From: Diospyros lotus
Lineage: Eukaryota > Streptophyta > Magnoliopsida > Ericales > Ebenaceae
Reading direction: 5' to 3'
Length of the DNA: 64,000 nucleotides
NCBI RefSeq assembly: GCF_014633365.1
Contig: NC_068348.1
Location: 1,674,001-1,738,000 of the forward strand
Shown here: positions 53,301-64,000 of the stretch, one piece after another
Position numbering within the stretch: the first letter of the stretch is position 1
Layout of the letters: each line of letters opens with the position of its first letter
Notes under the pieces: generated by a model
Databases searched by the model: none
Seen by the model: the letters and a program-made list of their open reading frames with translations, nothing else
Told to the model about the DNA's origin: nothing
Program-made: the position numbers and the translations under genes

Positions 53301-56300
53301 TAATGTTGTGGTATCGTAAATTAGGACATCCAAGTTTTCCATATCTTAGACACTTGTTTCCTAATCTGTTTAAAGGAATGGATTGTTCAATTTTTCATTG
53401 TGAAATTTGCCACTTGTCAAAAATCCATCATGTTGCATTTCCTTTGAAATCTTATTGTGCATCAAACCATTTTATTTGATTCATAGAAATGTTTGGGGGC
53501 CTTCTAGAGTCAACACATTTTCTTGAAAAAAAATAGATTGTGACCTTTATAGATGATCATACACGTTTGTGTTGGGTATATTTGTTAAGTAAAAAATCTA
53601 AAGTTGAACAAATTTTCAAAGATTTTTACAACATGATTGAAAACTAATTTCAAACAAAAATTGACATTCTTCGCACTAATAATGGAATTGAATATTTAAT
53701 GAGTGTTTGGGAAATGTTCTGAAAAAAAAAAGATATCATTCATCAATCCACATGCCAAGAAACACCTCAATAAAATGGAATTGTTGAACAAAAAATAGAC
53801 ACCTACTTGAAGTAACATGTGCTCTTATGTTTTCCATGCATATTCATAAATATCTATGGGATGATGTTGTTTTAACATCTTATTTGATAAATAAAATGCC
53901 AACACAGGTTTTGAAGTTTGGGATATCTTTAAATTGTTTTAAAATTTTTTTTCCCACATTTTGTTTGAACTTGGATCTTTCATTAAAAAATTTTGATTGC
54001 ACGTGTTATGTTTATATACTATTATGACCCTAGGGATTATCTTGTAATTACTTACCTCTTATAAACTGTTGGGGAGGTTAGAAGGTAGAAAGGACTATTG
54101 TAACAGCTAGAGGAAATAGTTGTATGGCTAGAGGTCCTATTAATAAGAGACCTCCAGCACTCAAGAGGGATTACCAATTGATTGAATGAATAACTTCCTC
54201 CCTCTTGATCTCTTTGTTCTTTCTATTCTCCCTCTTTTTCTCATTTTACAATCGGAATTACTAAATTGCCAGCCCTAATTCAAGGGCTTGACAATTGTGG
54301 TATCAGAGTCGGATGATCCGGCTGTGGGAAGAGTTATGGAAGTCACACCACAATGGAAAAGCGTAGGACGAAGCAGGGTGCAATGGTCAAGGGAACACGA
54401 TTGAAGCAGCTGGAGATCAGGTTAGAATCAATGGAGTTTGGGGCGACCCATACCCAAGAAAAACTACACCAAACGCGAGAGGAATTGGCTGAGTGGAGAG
54501 AAACCATGCAAGCGGCCATGGAGAAGCAACAAGAAGTGATGAACTAGTGCCAAGAAACGGTAAAATTGTAGGGACGAAGGATTGACAGTGTGCTAAGCAA
54601 CTGTCTTCCCTACCCCAATTCCGTTTGCAGAATATCCCCCAAGACAGACCTCTGACCCAATCTTGCCATACCAAGGCAATTGTTCGGGCACACAAGGGAT
54701 TCTTGACGAAGTAGATGAGGGTGCGGTTCAAGAAGTTACTGGAAGGAATCAGCAACAATGGACTTAGAACCATGTTCCGATGCCAAGATTGGAGATTCTG
54801 ATGTTTGAAGGAAAGAAACCACGGTGGTGGGTAAGAAGGTGTGGAAGATTTTTTCAATTCTACCGAATCCCTGAAGATCAAAAGATAAATTTGGCATCAA
54901 CCTATTTGAATGAAGAGGCGGATTCTTGGTATCAAGGACGGGTACAAGATGAAGGAATGCATGGAAGCTGTGTAGAATTTGTTGAGGGGTTATGTGATTG
55001 TTTCGGGGAGAAAAACATGACCAATGTAGTCGAAGAATTCAACAAGTTAAAACAAGAAGCGACTGTGGTTGAGTACTAAGCTCGATTTGAGGAGTTGAGA
55101 TCTATGGTGAGCATAGTGCAATCAAGACTCACCGAGCAATATTTGGTATCGGTCTTTATTAGCGGATTGAGGGAAGAATTGTGACCAATGGTGAAGATGA
55201 TGACCCCTACACCCATGAAACAAGTTGTGGAAAAGGCTAGACTTCAAGAATTGGCCTTAAAGGCCATCTTCAAGAAACACAAGATTCCCTATAAACCAAG
55301 TATCTTAGCAGAACAGTATGGAGGGGGAAACACAAGACCCTTGCTCACGTGGCATAATCAACCAGCTTCCAAGGCGCTAGTGAGTAACAATGGAAGTAAG
55401 GGGAATTTGATAGAGTAGCGAAGACAATTGGGGCTGTGCTTCAAATGCAAAGAAAAATATGGTCCTGATCACCAGTGCACAAGGCAGTTGATGAATATGG
55501 AGGGAGTTGTTGGAGAAAAGATGGAAAAATAAGAAGAAGAAGAAGAAGTGGCCGATGAAGAAGGGCTTGGGCAAGAAGAAGAAGAAATGCAAAGAGAGGA
55601 AGGAGGGGAGATTTCCTTCCATGCACTAAAAGGAAGCCCTATGGGACAGATTATAAAAGTGAAAGGTTAGGTGGGGAAACGAAGATTAATGGTGCTTATT
55701 GACAGTGGAAGCACCCACAACTTCCTTAGTGAAGCCATGGCTACAAGCCTTAAGTGTCTCATGACAGCCACAACCCCCTTGTCGGTAACTGTAGGCAACA
55801 TAAGTAAAATGTACAACCACTATAAATGTATAGGATTTACATGGATCATATAGGGTCAAGAATTTGCAGTCAATTTGTGAATTTTAGAATTGAGTGGATG
55901 TTATATAGTACTTAGCATAGACTGGATGAGGACTGTGAGTCCTCTGACTTTTGACTTCAACAAGTTAGAAGTCATTGTGGTAATTGAAGGAAATAAATTG
56001 ACTTTGTTGGGCAGCCTGGAGCAAGGAGAGTGTAAGCTAATTGGAGGGAAAAGACTGTAGAAGATGATGTTGAAGAAGGGAGGGCAGATAGCCCAACTCT
56101 ATTCTATACAGGCTATGTAAATGGAAAGTGACAGTCAATCGAAGGTAGAACTTCAGCCTACCAATGCTAGCATTGATTCCCAACTTGCAAATAAGGTATG
56201 TTTTTCAGATGACTTACATTCACTTTTGGTAGAATTTAAGGATCTATTTGCGGAACCTAATTCTTTACCACCCCAAAGACCCTTGGACCAGTTAATTTAC

Positions 56301-59300
56301 CTTAAACCAAACTTAAAACCTGTCAATGTTAGAGCTTATTGATACCCTCTTGCTTAGAAAACAGAGATTGAGAAACAAGTTAAAACAATGCTAGACTCAA
56401 CCATCATTCAGCCCAGCCAAAACCTCAAGTTCTAGTCAAAGATGGAACTTGGAGGTTTTGCATAGACTACCGACAGCTTAATTCCAACACTATTAAAAAT
56501 AAGTTTCCTATACCCTTGATTGATGACCTATTGGATGAGTTATATGGTGCAAAAATCTTCTCTAAATTGGACCTTAGGTCTGGTTACCATCAAATTCGGA
56601 TAGCACCATCTGACATTCATAAAACAACATTTAGAACCCACCAAGGGCTATACAAATTCATTGTTATGCCCTTTGGTTTGACTAAAGCCTCTGCCACCTT
56701 CCAAGGTTTGATGAACCAAATTTTCCTACCATATTTGAGGAAATTCATCCTTGTTTTCTTTGATGACATCCTCGTTTATAGTCCCCCTATTGAATACCAC
56801 CTCACACACCTCTGCACTACATTTGAGATCCTTAAGTCTCACCAATTGTATGTTAAGCTCTCAGAATGTACCTTTGCTGCGAAGGAGGTTGAGTATTTAG
56901 GACATATTATTTGTGGAGAAGGGGTATGAACTGATCCAAAGAAAGTGGAAGCAATGTTGAGGTGGCCTAGACCTAAAAATGTGAAGGAGTTGAGGAGTTT
57001 CTTGGGATTGATTGGTTATTACCAGAAATTTGTGCAACACTATGGCATTATCAGTAAACCTCTCACTGAGTTACTAAAGAAGGAAGGCTTTCAGTGGAAT
57101 CACAAGGTGGAAGCAGCATTCTTAGCCCTTAAGAAATCCATGTCTATGGCCCCAGTATTAGCTCTTCCAAATTTTTCTAAACCCTTTATAATTGAGACAA
57201 ATGCGTGTGAAACTAGTGTGGGAGCTGTGTTGGTATAGGAAGTGGGAGCTGTGTTGGTATAGGAAGGGCAACCATTAGCTTTTATAAGCCAAGCACACTT
57301 GGGGTTAAGTGTTTATGACAAGGAACTGTTGGCAGTGCTCAAGGTAATTGATAAGTGGCGTCATTATTTGGAAAGCCAATCATTTGTGATCCGCACAGAC
57401 CATGAGAGCCTGTAATTTCTAGCCTAATAAAGGCTGCATACCCAATTACAGAGGAAAGGTGTTTCTAAACTCATGGGGTTGGATTATACTATTCAGTATC
57501 GACGAGGTAAGGAAAACATAGTGGTTGACGCATTATCAAGACGAAACAAAAATGCAGCCTGCCAAGCTATTACAGCTGTAGTGCCGGAGTGGATGACGGA
57601 GTTAGAAGCTAGCTATGGGCAGTCGAAGTGGCTTCAGGGTATTATGGCATAGTTGGCAATGCAACCTACTGCAATGGCAGATTATACATTGTCCAATGGG
57701 CTGATTAGGTACAAGGGCAAATTGGTAGTAGGAGATGACAATGCCTTAAAAGGATAAAATATTGCGGGCCCTTCATTGTTCTCCTTTGGGTGGTCACTCA
57801 AGGATATGAGCTACTTATCAAAAGGTCAAGCAATTATTCTTTTGGCCTAAGCAAAAGACAAATGTGGTGAAATTTGTGATGTCATGTGTAGTATGCCAGC
57901 GATGTAAGCATGAACTTGTGGCTTACCTTGGATCGTTGCAGCCTCTGGCAGTGCCCCAACAAGCATGGGAGGGGCTTTCCATGGACTTTGTGAATGGTCT
58001 ACCACGGTCGAAAGGCAAAGATGTAATTATGGTGGTGGTAGATCGTTTGACAAAATTTGGGCATTTCATTAGTCTCTCTCATCCATTTACTGCACAAGAG
58101 GTGGCACAAACATTCTTAGATAGGGTGGCCAGCATACATGGTGTTCCTAAAACTATTGTCTCGGATAGAGACAAGGTATTCACAAGTTCGTTTTGGCAAG
58201 AATTGTTCTGGAAGTTGGGAGTAGACCTATGTCTGTCCATTGCCTATCACCTTCAAACGAATGGCCAAACGGAAATGGTCAACCAGTGTCTAGAGGCATA
58301 CTTGAGGTGTACGTGCTTCACTAACCCTAAGAGCTGGAATAGGTGATTGCCATTAGCATAGTGGCGATACAATACCAGCTGCCACAATTCTATTCGAAAG
58401 AGTCCTTTCGAAGCCATGTTTGGGTATAAGCCCACTTTGTTGCCCGTCATTTTAGAGTATTCCGCTATTATGGTTGAGGTGGAGCATTATTTCCAGCAGA
58501 GGCAATAGTTGTTAACAGTATTAAAAAGGGAATTGGCTACTGCCCGAAATCGGATGAAGCAGAAGGCAGAAAGAAGGAGGAGTGACATGATCTTTGAGAC
58601 AGGTGATATGGTTTATCTCAAGGTTAGGAGGTTCTTGTAACAATCCTTTACTTCATTACCCCCTTCTAAGTTGAGTCCAAAGTATTTTGGACCTTACCCT
58701 ATTGTGGCCAAGGTAGGGCCAGTAACATATCGGTTGCAACTACCAGAAGGGGTGACCAGCCATCTAGTGTTCCATGTTTCACTGTTGAAGAAAGCTACAC
58801 AACCAGCTGATCCTACTCGAACAGACTTACCACCAAATGCGGAAGAGGCAGAAGAGGTAATTGAACCCCGTGTGTAGAAAAGAGTGTTGTACCAAGGAAA
58901 GTTACCTATAACTTAAGTATTGGTCCAGTGGTCTCATCTTTATCCGGACTACACTACTTGGGAATACCTCACAAATCTTTTGAAGCAATTTCCACGAGCT
59001 ATGGGAATTCTCTAAATTCTTGAAGACAAGAATTATTTCAAGGGGTGGGGATTGTTACGACCCTGGGGATTATCTTGTAATTACTTACCTCTTATAGATT
59101 GTTGGGGAGGTTAGGAGGTTAGAAAGCGGAAATGATTGTTGTAAAAGCTAGATTAGGCTGTTAGGCGGTTAGAAGAAATACTTGTATGGCTAAAGGTCCT
59201 ATTAATAAGACCTACGACACTTAGGAGGGATTACCGATTGATTGAATGGATAACTTCCTCCTTCTTGATCTCTCTGTTCTTTCTATTCTCCCTCTTATTC

Positions 59301-62300
59301 TCTCTCTCTCTCTTTCTCGTTCTACAATTAGAATTACTAAATTGCCAGCCCTAATTCAAGGGCTTGACATATACCTAGCAATTTTTGGCCAAATTAGAAA
59401 AATTAGATTCAAAAATTGAAAAATGTGTTTTCATTGACTATGCACCTAATAAAAAAGGGTATAAGTGTTTCAATCCTATCACTAAATTTGCAAGTATGGA
59501 TGTATCTTTCTTTGACAATTAACATTTTTTTCCTCAAAACTTATCTTCAAGGGGAGAATAAGGGAGAAGAGTAAGATAATTTTTGGAAAACTTTACCCTT
59601 GCCAAATGTGGTATCTACACCAACTAAGTTTGAGTCATCAATCCATTCTAATAAACAGACTCAGGAAAAAATTGTTGAAAATGTGGAAAATGAGGAAAAC
59701 TCTAATTCACAATTGCCAAGTATTATTATGTTAGAGACAAGGGTAGAAGTACTACAAAAGGATCATGGCAATCCTAATTTTGAGCTTTAGGTTTATACCA
59801 AAAGGAGGGCTCACAAAGATTCTACAGCTCCTATAGATCCTTTAGCACAAGATCAATCAAATCTGCAAGTAATGGTCCTTCTGCAACCACTCAAAGTAAT
59901 TTCTCTCCTATTTCTATTTCATCTTCTTCAACTGAATTGTTTAGTACTAAGCCTTCCAACCTAAACCTTCCAATTGCAACTAGAAAAGGAGTCCGTACTT
60001 GCATAAAACATCCCATTGCTAAATCTATCATATGAAAAATTATCCAATAATCATTGGGCATTTATCTCTTGGATCTCAAACATGTTTGTTCCAAGAACTA
60101 TTCAGGAAGCACTAGGTGACCCAAATTGGAAGTTAGCAGTTATGGAAGAGATGAATGCTCTCAGGAAAAATGATACATGGAGTGTGGTTGATCTACCGAC
60201 AAATAAAAAAATGGTTGGCTACAAATGGGTGTTCATAATAATGTGTAAAGCTGATGGTAGTGTAGAGAGATACAAGGCAAGGCTTGTGGCAAACTAGTTT
60301 ACACAAACATATGGTCTAGACTACCAAGAAACCTTTGCTCTTATGGCCAAGATAAACTCTATCTAAGTTCTTCTCTCTTTTGGCAGTGAACTCCAACTAG
60401 CCATTAATCAACTTGACGTAAAAAATGTATTCTTAAATGGAGATTTGAAGGAAGAAGTTTACATGAACTTACCACCTGGATTTGAAGGACAACTTGATAT
60501 TGGCAAGGTTTGCGAGTTGAAGAAATCCCTGTATGGCCTTAAACAATCTCCAAGAGCGTGGTTTGAGAGGTTTGGGAAAGCTATTAAAAGACATGGAGTC
60601 TGCCAAAGCCTAGCCAACTACACTATGTTCTATAAACATTCCAGAGAAGGTAAAGTTGCTATTCTAATCGTGTATGTAGATCATATAATCATAAATAAAG
60701 ATGATCATGTTGAGATCCAAAACTTGAAAGAGAAACTTGAGGCTGAAATTGAAATTAAGGACTTAGGTGCGTTAAAATACTTACTTGGAATGGAGTTTGC
60801 AAGATCCAAGGAAGGAATTTCTATCTGTCAATCAACGCAAAGATGTCCTTGATTTACTAAAAGAAATAGGGATGAGCCTAATTTGGAACTAGAACCGGTT
60901 ACAACTAAAGAGATAATGGACTGGGAAAAGTATTAAAGATTAGTAGGGAGACTAATCTATCTAGCTCACACACAGCCAGATATTGTCTTTGTAGTTAGTG
61001 TTGTAAGCTAATTTATGCATTCTCCTAAGTCAGTATACTTTGAAGCTATGTTTAGAATTTGAGATACCTAAAAGGTACTCCTAGAAAGGGGCTACTTTTC
61101 AAAAAGAGGGGACACCTATAGATAGAAGCCTACACTGATGCAAATTGGGGAGGAGGTATAAATTTGTCCCCCAATCTGAGGATTATTTAGTCCCATATAC
61201 GGAAGCATTCCAAATGTGGTATTGTGGTATTGCCATCAACCTTGGTAGTTCCACTTATTAATACTGAGTTCATCCAATATTGTCAAGAAATAGAAGATCA
61301 CCGACATAAACATTCCAATTACTGGAGAACTGAAAAAGGCACAAAGAAACCAAACACAAGGGCCTATGCCTAACTAGCCATTGACCAACCAGTCTTGTCG
61401 CCTAAAACAAACAAAATAAGCTGGAAAGCACTCTAAATAAATCCAATGGTCCCCCACCACACACGTCCATGTGTTTGTAAGCTTTTTCATAAATAATGTA
61501 ATACACAAGGGCCATATGTTGACACTCAACTTAAGCCTAAATCATCTCCCTCCATTTTTCTCATGCTTGATCATATTGGCAATATACTCAGAAACACACA
61601 ACTGATTTACACTTTCTTCTCCCTGAAGCTCTAGAAATTCTCAGTAGTTCATGTAATTAATGATTGTTCTATTGTTAAACTCATAATCAACCAAAATTTT
61701 CAATGCTATTATTTGCCCTAGAACCCCCATCTTACAATAGCATATTACGAATTGTTAGTTGTAGGTAAAGTAACAAAAGCGACTCATCTAAGAAAACATA
61801 TACAGCATGATGACAAGGACATGCCATCATAACATTATTAATAAATGCAGAAATGACATGAGTCACATGACAGAAGCATGTGTTTTGATATATATTTTTC
61901 ATAATGTCACAAATATCAGTTCTTGATTCAAAGATAAAAAAAGAAAAGAAAAATAAGATAACCTAACCAAAAAAACAAAAGATAACAAATCAATGTGTTC
62001 CATGACTTTATGGTCAACATACTAGTGACAAAGTAATTACTTTCTTTGATAATAGAAGACACTAAAACAGTCATAAATCAATTTTCACATTCACTCTGTT
62101 AAAATGAAAAAGTATGAATAAAAGTCCAACTATCCTTTCTAGAAGTTGAATTCAGAAGCAAATTACATGGTTATCTTTTCTAGAATTCTTAAAATTGAAG
62201 TACTAGAGAAGCAATAAAAGGTAGAATTCCAAAAATTGTTATTTTATCTTTATATCCAATCCAACATTTTTTTTCTTCTTTTCTTCCTTTCTCAAACTTG

Positions 62301-64000
62301 TAATGAATCTTATGGGTGCCTAAGTGACAAAACATGTGCCACCACTAAACGTCCAAATTTAGAAAGAAAAAGATTAAAAAATGACAGACTTGAAATTGGT
62401 TTTGCACCAGTCAGGAGATGTCACAAGAGTGACATCTGTATTTTGTATAAAATGCCATTACATTTTATTTACAGAAAATAAAATGGGACTCTTTTTCCAC
62501 AAACTATGCATTGCATTAATTTTGACTCTTGCTGAAAAGTTACTCTTTCACACTCCGAAACACTTATCAAAGTGAGCCCATAGATCTATTAAGGAAGTAG
62601 TACTTCTATTCTATTACTGCAAATAATGGAGGCATCACTTGCATTCTAATTCTGTCATTAATTTATGACTTTAATGACAGAACACAGATGATTCTGTTCC
62701 AGTGTTCCTTATTATTGGTAAAAACTGTTGATTCATACACTATTAGATAGAGTTCAAAACCAAGTGGGCCAACAGTCTGCTAGATGGTTTATGATGAAAG
62801 GACATTACAACCATAAATGAATAGAGAATTCTACATTGCACATTGAGTAATGTAGGCAGAATTGGAGCATGATTTAGAATGTAAAGGACCTCCAATCAAC
62901 TTGCATCTCACTTGACCAAATTGAGATAAGATAGAGACCTTGAAAAGGCTATTTTTCTTGGAAACTATATTTCAATAGTTCGAATGTTCTGTTAACACTT
63001 AATTTTGGTTAAAGACTACTTATGTTAGACAAAAAAACCACATGCTATAGTTTTAGAAGTGATCACATAAGCACAACCAACCACAATCAGTTAATATAGT
63101 TTTGAAAGTATATGTGGGCTTATGTCCAAACTTTTTCACCGTTACTGAAATACAACACTTACCACAAGAAATCACTCTAAGAGAGGAAATAAACCCAGTG
63201 GAATGTTGTGATGGTGGATTGTGTCAGCCATTAGTGGAAGTATGTGCCAGGGAAGACAGAAGTCATGAGAAGACACTACCTTTCACTCTTTGTTCATATG
63301 CAGTCCGGTCACGCATCATTAGTGCTGCAGCCTCTCCATTAAGCGGATCAGTTGGGTTGGGATACAGAAGAAGCTGTGGAAGAAAGACTTCAAATACATT
63401 CACCAGATCTGGGGGAGAAAAAATCAAGCAAATTCAATACATAGTTAACTATTGGATACAGCAACAAGAATTAGAAAGAAAGAATTTACAGGTGAAGCAC
63501 ACATACCATCAATTCTTATTTGCAGCTCTACAAAAACCAAATAACTAATGATATGGAATTAGAATGGAAAGAGACTTGTCTTACCGAACATGGGACTCCA
63601 GGTCTGGTTAATCACATCTAAACAAACTGAGCCTGACCTGAAACCCAAGAACCGAAAACAGGTCAATACAAGCAGAAGGTTATGAATGATAAGGAATATG
63701 CAAGATGTTTGCAAAGAAGCTAGACATCTAATGTATAATTACAATAACTCACATCTCATCAACATTGGGATGATAAATCTTGTTGACAAAGCCAATAGAA
63801 GGAGATTTATAAGGATAAGCATCAGGTAGCTCGACCCTTATTTTCCACAGACCCCCTTGATAAGGACCTGTAATAAACCAGCAAATGAAGGAAACAGAAA
63901 AACAGGGGAAGAAGTTGAGACCACTCATAACCATGTATCTCATTTGTTCATCTTCATTCAGAAATATATAGATGAATAACATCCTTGCAATTCTTTTAAA
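50393..64000 (-). CDS. UBC4/5-type ubiquitin-conjugating enzyme E2, 3' part, with a 12.8-kb intron (5' end off the right edge)
   Basis: Exons in the window: 63867-63753, 63637-63585, 63408-63280 and 50520-50393. All junctions are GT-AG and phase-consistent. They encode, in order, [20 protein letters not shown]…[10 protein letters not shown], then [17 protein letters not shown] with the catalytic Cys that accepts ubiquitin as a thioester. Next is [19 protein letters not shown]…[13 protein letters not shown], and last an acidic tail [13 protein letters not shown]…[10 protein letters not shown] ending ADP. This matches plant UBC4/UBC5/UBC6 (animal UBE2H-like) in cytosol/nucleus; the acidic tail is typical. 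The first exons lie beyond 64000. The last intron (63279-50521, 12,759 bp) holds a Copia element with a nested Gypsy, both antisense to the gene. All residues expected of an active E2 core in this part are present. Confidence 0.93.
50521..52097. other. UBC last intron, distal part
   Basis: Apart from transposon DNA this intron part shows no conserved ORF. 51773-51960 begins 'ggttgtttggtatccagact' and looks like one end of an unidentified TIR element whose other end I cannot find. Confidence 0.45.
52098..54014 (+). mobile_element. Copia retrotransposon, 5' part (LTR?, gag, protease, integrase), decayed
   Basis: A plausible 5' LTR (about 52098-52401) opens TGTTGAAGAATTC, contains a TATA (tgtataaatac, about 52320) and ends near 'gttcatca'. 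A degenerate primer site 'tatggtaatagagcc' follows at about 52408. A gag zinc knuckle is at 52627-52668 ([16 protein letters not shown]2CX4HX4C). A protease-like [12 protein letters not shown] lies near 52900 (DLGA for the usual DSGA) and GAG-pre-integrase KLGHPSF…CEICHLSK at 53318-53430. The integrase core ([14 protein letters not shown]) is near 53545. Frames are broken by stops and shifts. The element resumes at 59375. Confidence 0.75.
54015..59374 (+). mobile_element. Gypsy (chromovirus, Reina-like) LTR retrotransposon, 5350 bp, complete but mutated, TSD tatac
   Basis: 5' LTR 54020-54293 (274 bp) and 3' LTR 59053-59369 (317 bp; longer by a duplication-like indel and a CT expansion). TSD tatac at 54015-54019 and 59370-59374. 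Primer site TGGTATCAGAGTC (54298) matches tRNA-iMet; polypurine tract 'aaggggtgggga' precedes 59053. Domains in order: gag (54353-55420), CCHC-like knuckle [14 protein letters not shown] (about 55440), protease [14 protein letters not shown] (about 55690), RT with intact FFDDILVYS (about 56760), RNase H beginning ETNACETS where family members have TDAS (about 57195), integrase with MDFV/SDRD/GQTE acidic residues (57980-58280), and a C-terminal chromodomain-like [17 protein letters not shown] (about 58920). More than a dozen stops interrupt the polyprotein. Clade assignment from size and layout is tentative. Confidence 0.88.
57218..57265 (+). repeat. 24-bp tandem duplication inside the Gypsy pol region
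   Basis: gtgggagctgtgttggtata-type units at 57218-57241 and 57242-57265 are identical. They add eight codons just after the start of RNase H. This is a post-insertion lesion. Confidence 0.85.
59375..61149 (+). mobile_element. Copia retrotransposon, 3' part (integrase end, RT, start of RNase H), truncated
   Basis: The Copia frame resumes directly after the Gypsy TSD with the integrase C-terminal signature [19 protein letters not shown] (about 59427). RT follows at 60090-60850 ([48 protein letters not shown]). The catalytic YVDD is changed to YVDH (about 60676), so the polymerase is dead. Similarity ends in RNase H at AYTDANWG (about 61145). The rest of RNase H, the polypurine tract and the 3' LTR are absent, so the right end is truncated. 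Confidence 0.78.
61150..63279. other. UBC last intron, proximal part, no gene recognised
   Basis: Moderately AT-rich intronic DNA beyond the truncated Copia end. It has short ORFs without family resemblance (for example 62236-62481) and no recognisable repeat with both ends. Confidence 0.5.

Overview
The window is nuclear DNA of a flowering plant, almost certainly a eudicot. The evidence is spliced genes with GT-AG (and one GC-AG) introns, AT-rich intergenic DNA, and land-plant gene families alongside Copia and Gypsy retrotransposons, MITEs and SINE 3' domains. No prokaryotic, organellar or viral block was recognised. No tRNA, rRNA or CRISPR feature is supported.

Five protein genes can be supported. 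(1) A single-exon KCTD-type BTB/beta-propeller protein at 9.0-10.4 kb, minus strand. (2) A two-exon proline/serine-rich 'hydroxyproline-rich glycoprotein family' gene at 14.8-19.1 kb, minus strand, with a 3-kb intron. (3) A PepN-type M1 alanyl aminopeptidase at 24.0-33.7 kb, minus strand. I reconstructed 33 coding exons that stay in frame (981 aa), including 5-nt and 12-nt microexons next to a GC-AG intron; the 12-nt exon carries the catalytic Tyr. (4) An intronless TIR-NB-ARC gene of the conserved XTNX/TNP class at 43.3-46.3 kb, plus strand, behind a 5'UTR intron and an overlapping uORF. (5) The 3' part of a UBC4/5-type ubiquitin-conjugating enzyme, minus strand, entering from beyond the right edge. 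Its last two exons are about 12.8 kb apart because the intron between them filled with retrotransposons.

Most of the rest is transposon-derived. A decayed Copia element (about 52.1-61.1 kb) lies antisense in the UBC intron and is split by a complete 5.35-kb chromovirus-type Gypsy element with a 5-bp TSD. At 47.8-50.1 kb a second Copia fragment is split by a 1.49-kb non-autonomous LTR element, also with a 5-bp TSD. A remnant of that element's LTR at 11.1-11.9 kb is itself interrupted by a 590-bp TIR element. Other elements are an hAT-like MITE, a Harbinger-like MITE, a TRIM-like miniature element, three fold-back elements with GC-rich interiors, several dispersed repeats and a minisatellite next to the aminopeptidase promoter.

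The genes do not form a pathway. From memory of Arabidopsis, relatives of the BTB gene and the UBC gene are adjacent (At5g41330/At5g41340), and relatives of the HRGP, M1 peptidase and UBC genes sit near each other around At1g63700-63800. The window therefore looks like an older, less fractionated version of that block, expanded by transposons.
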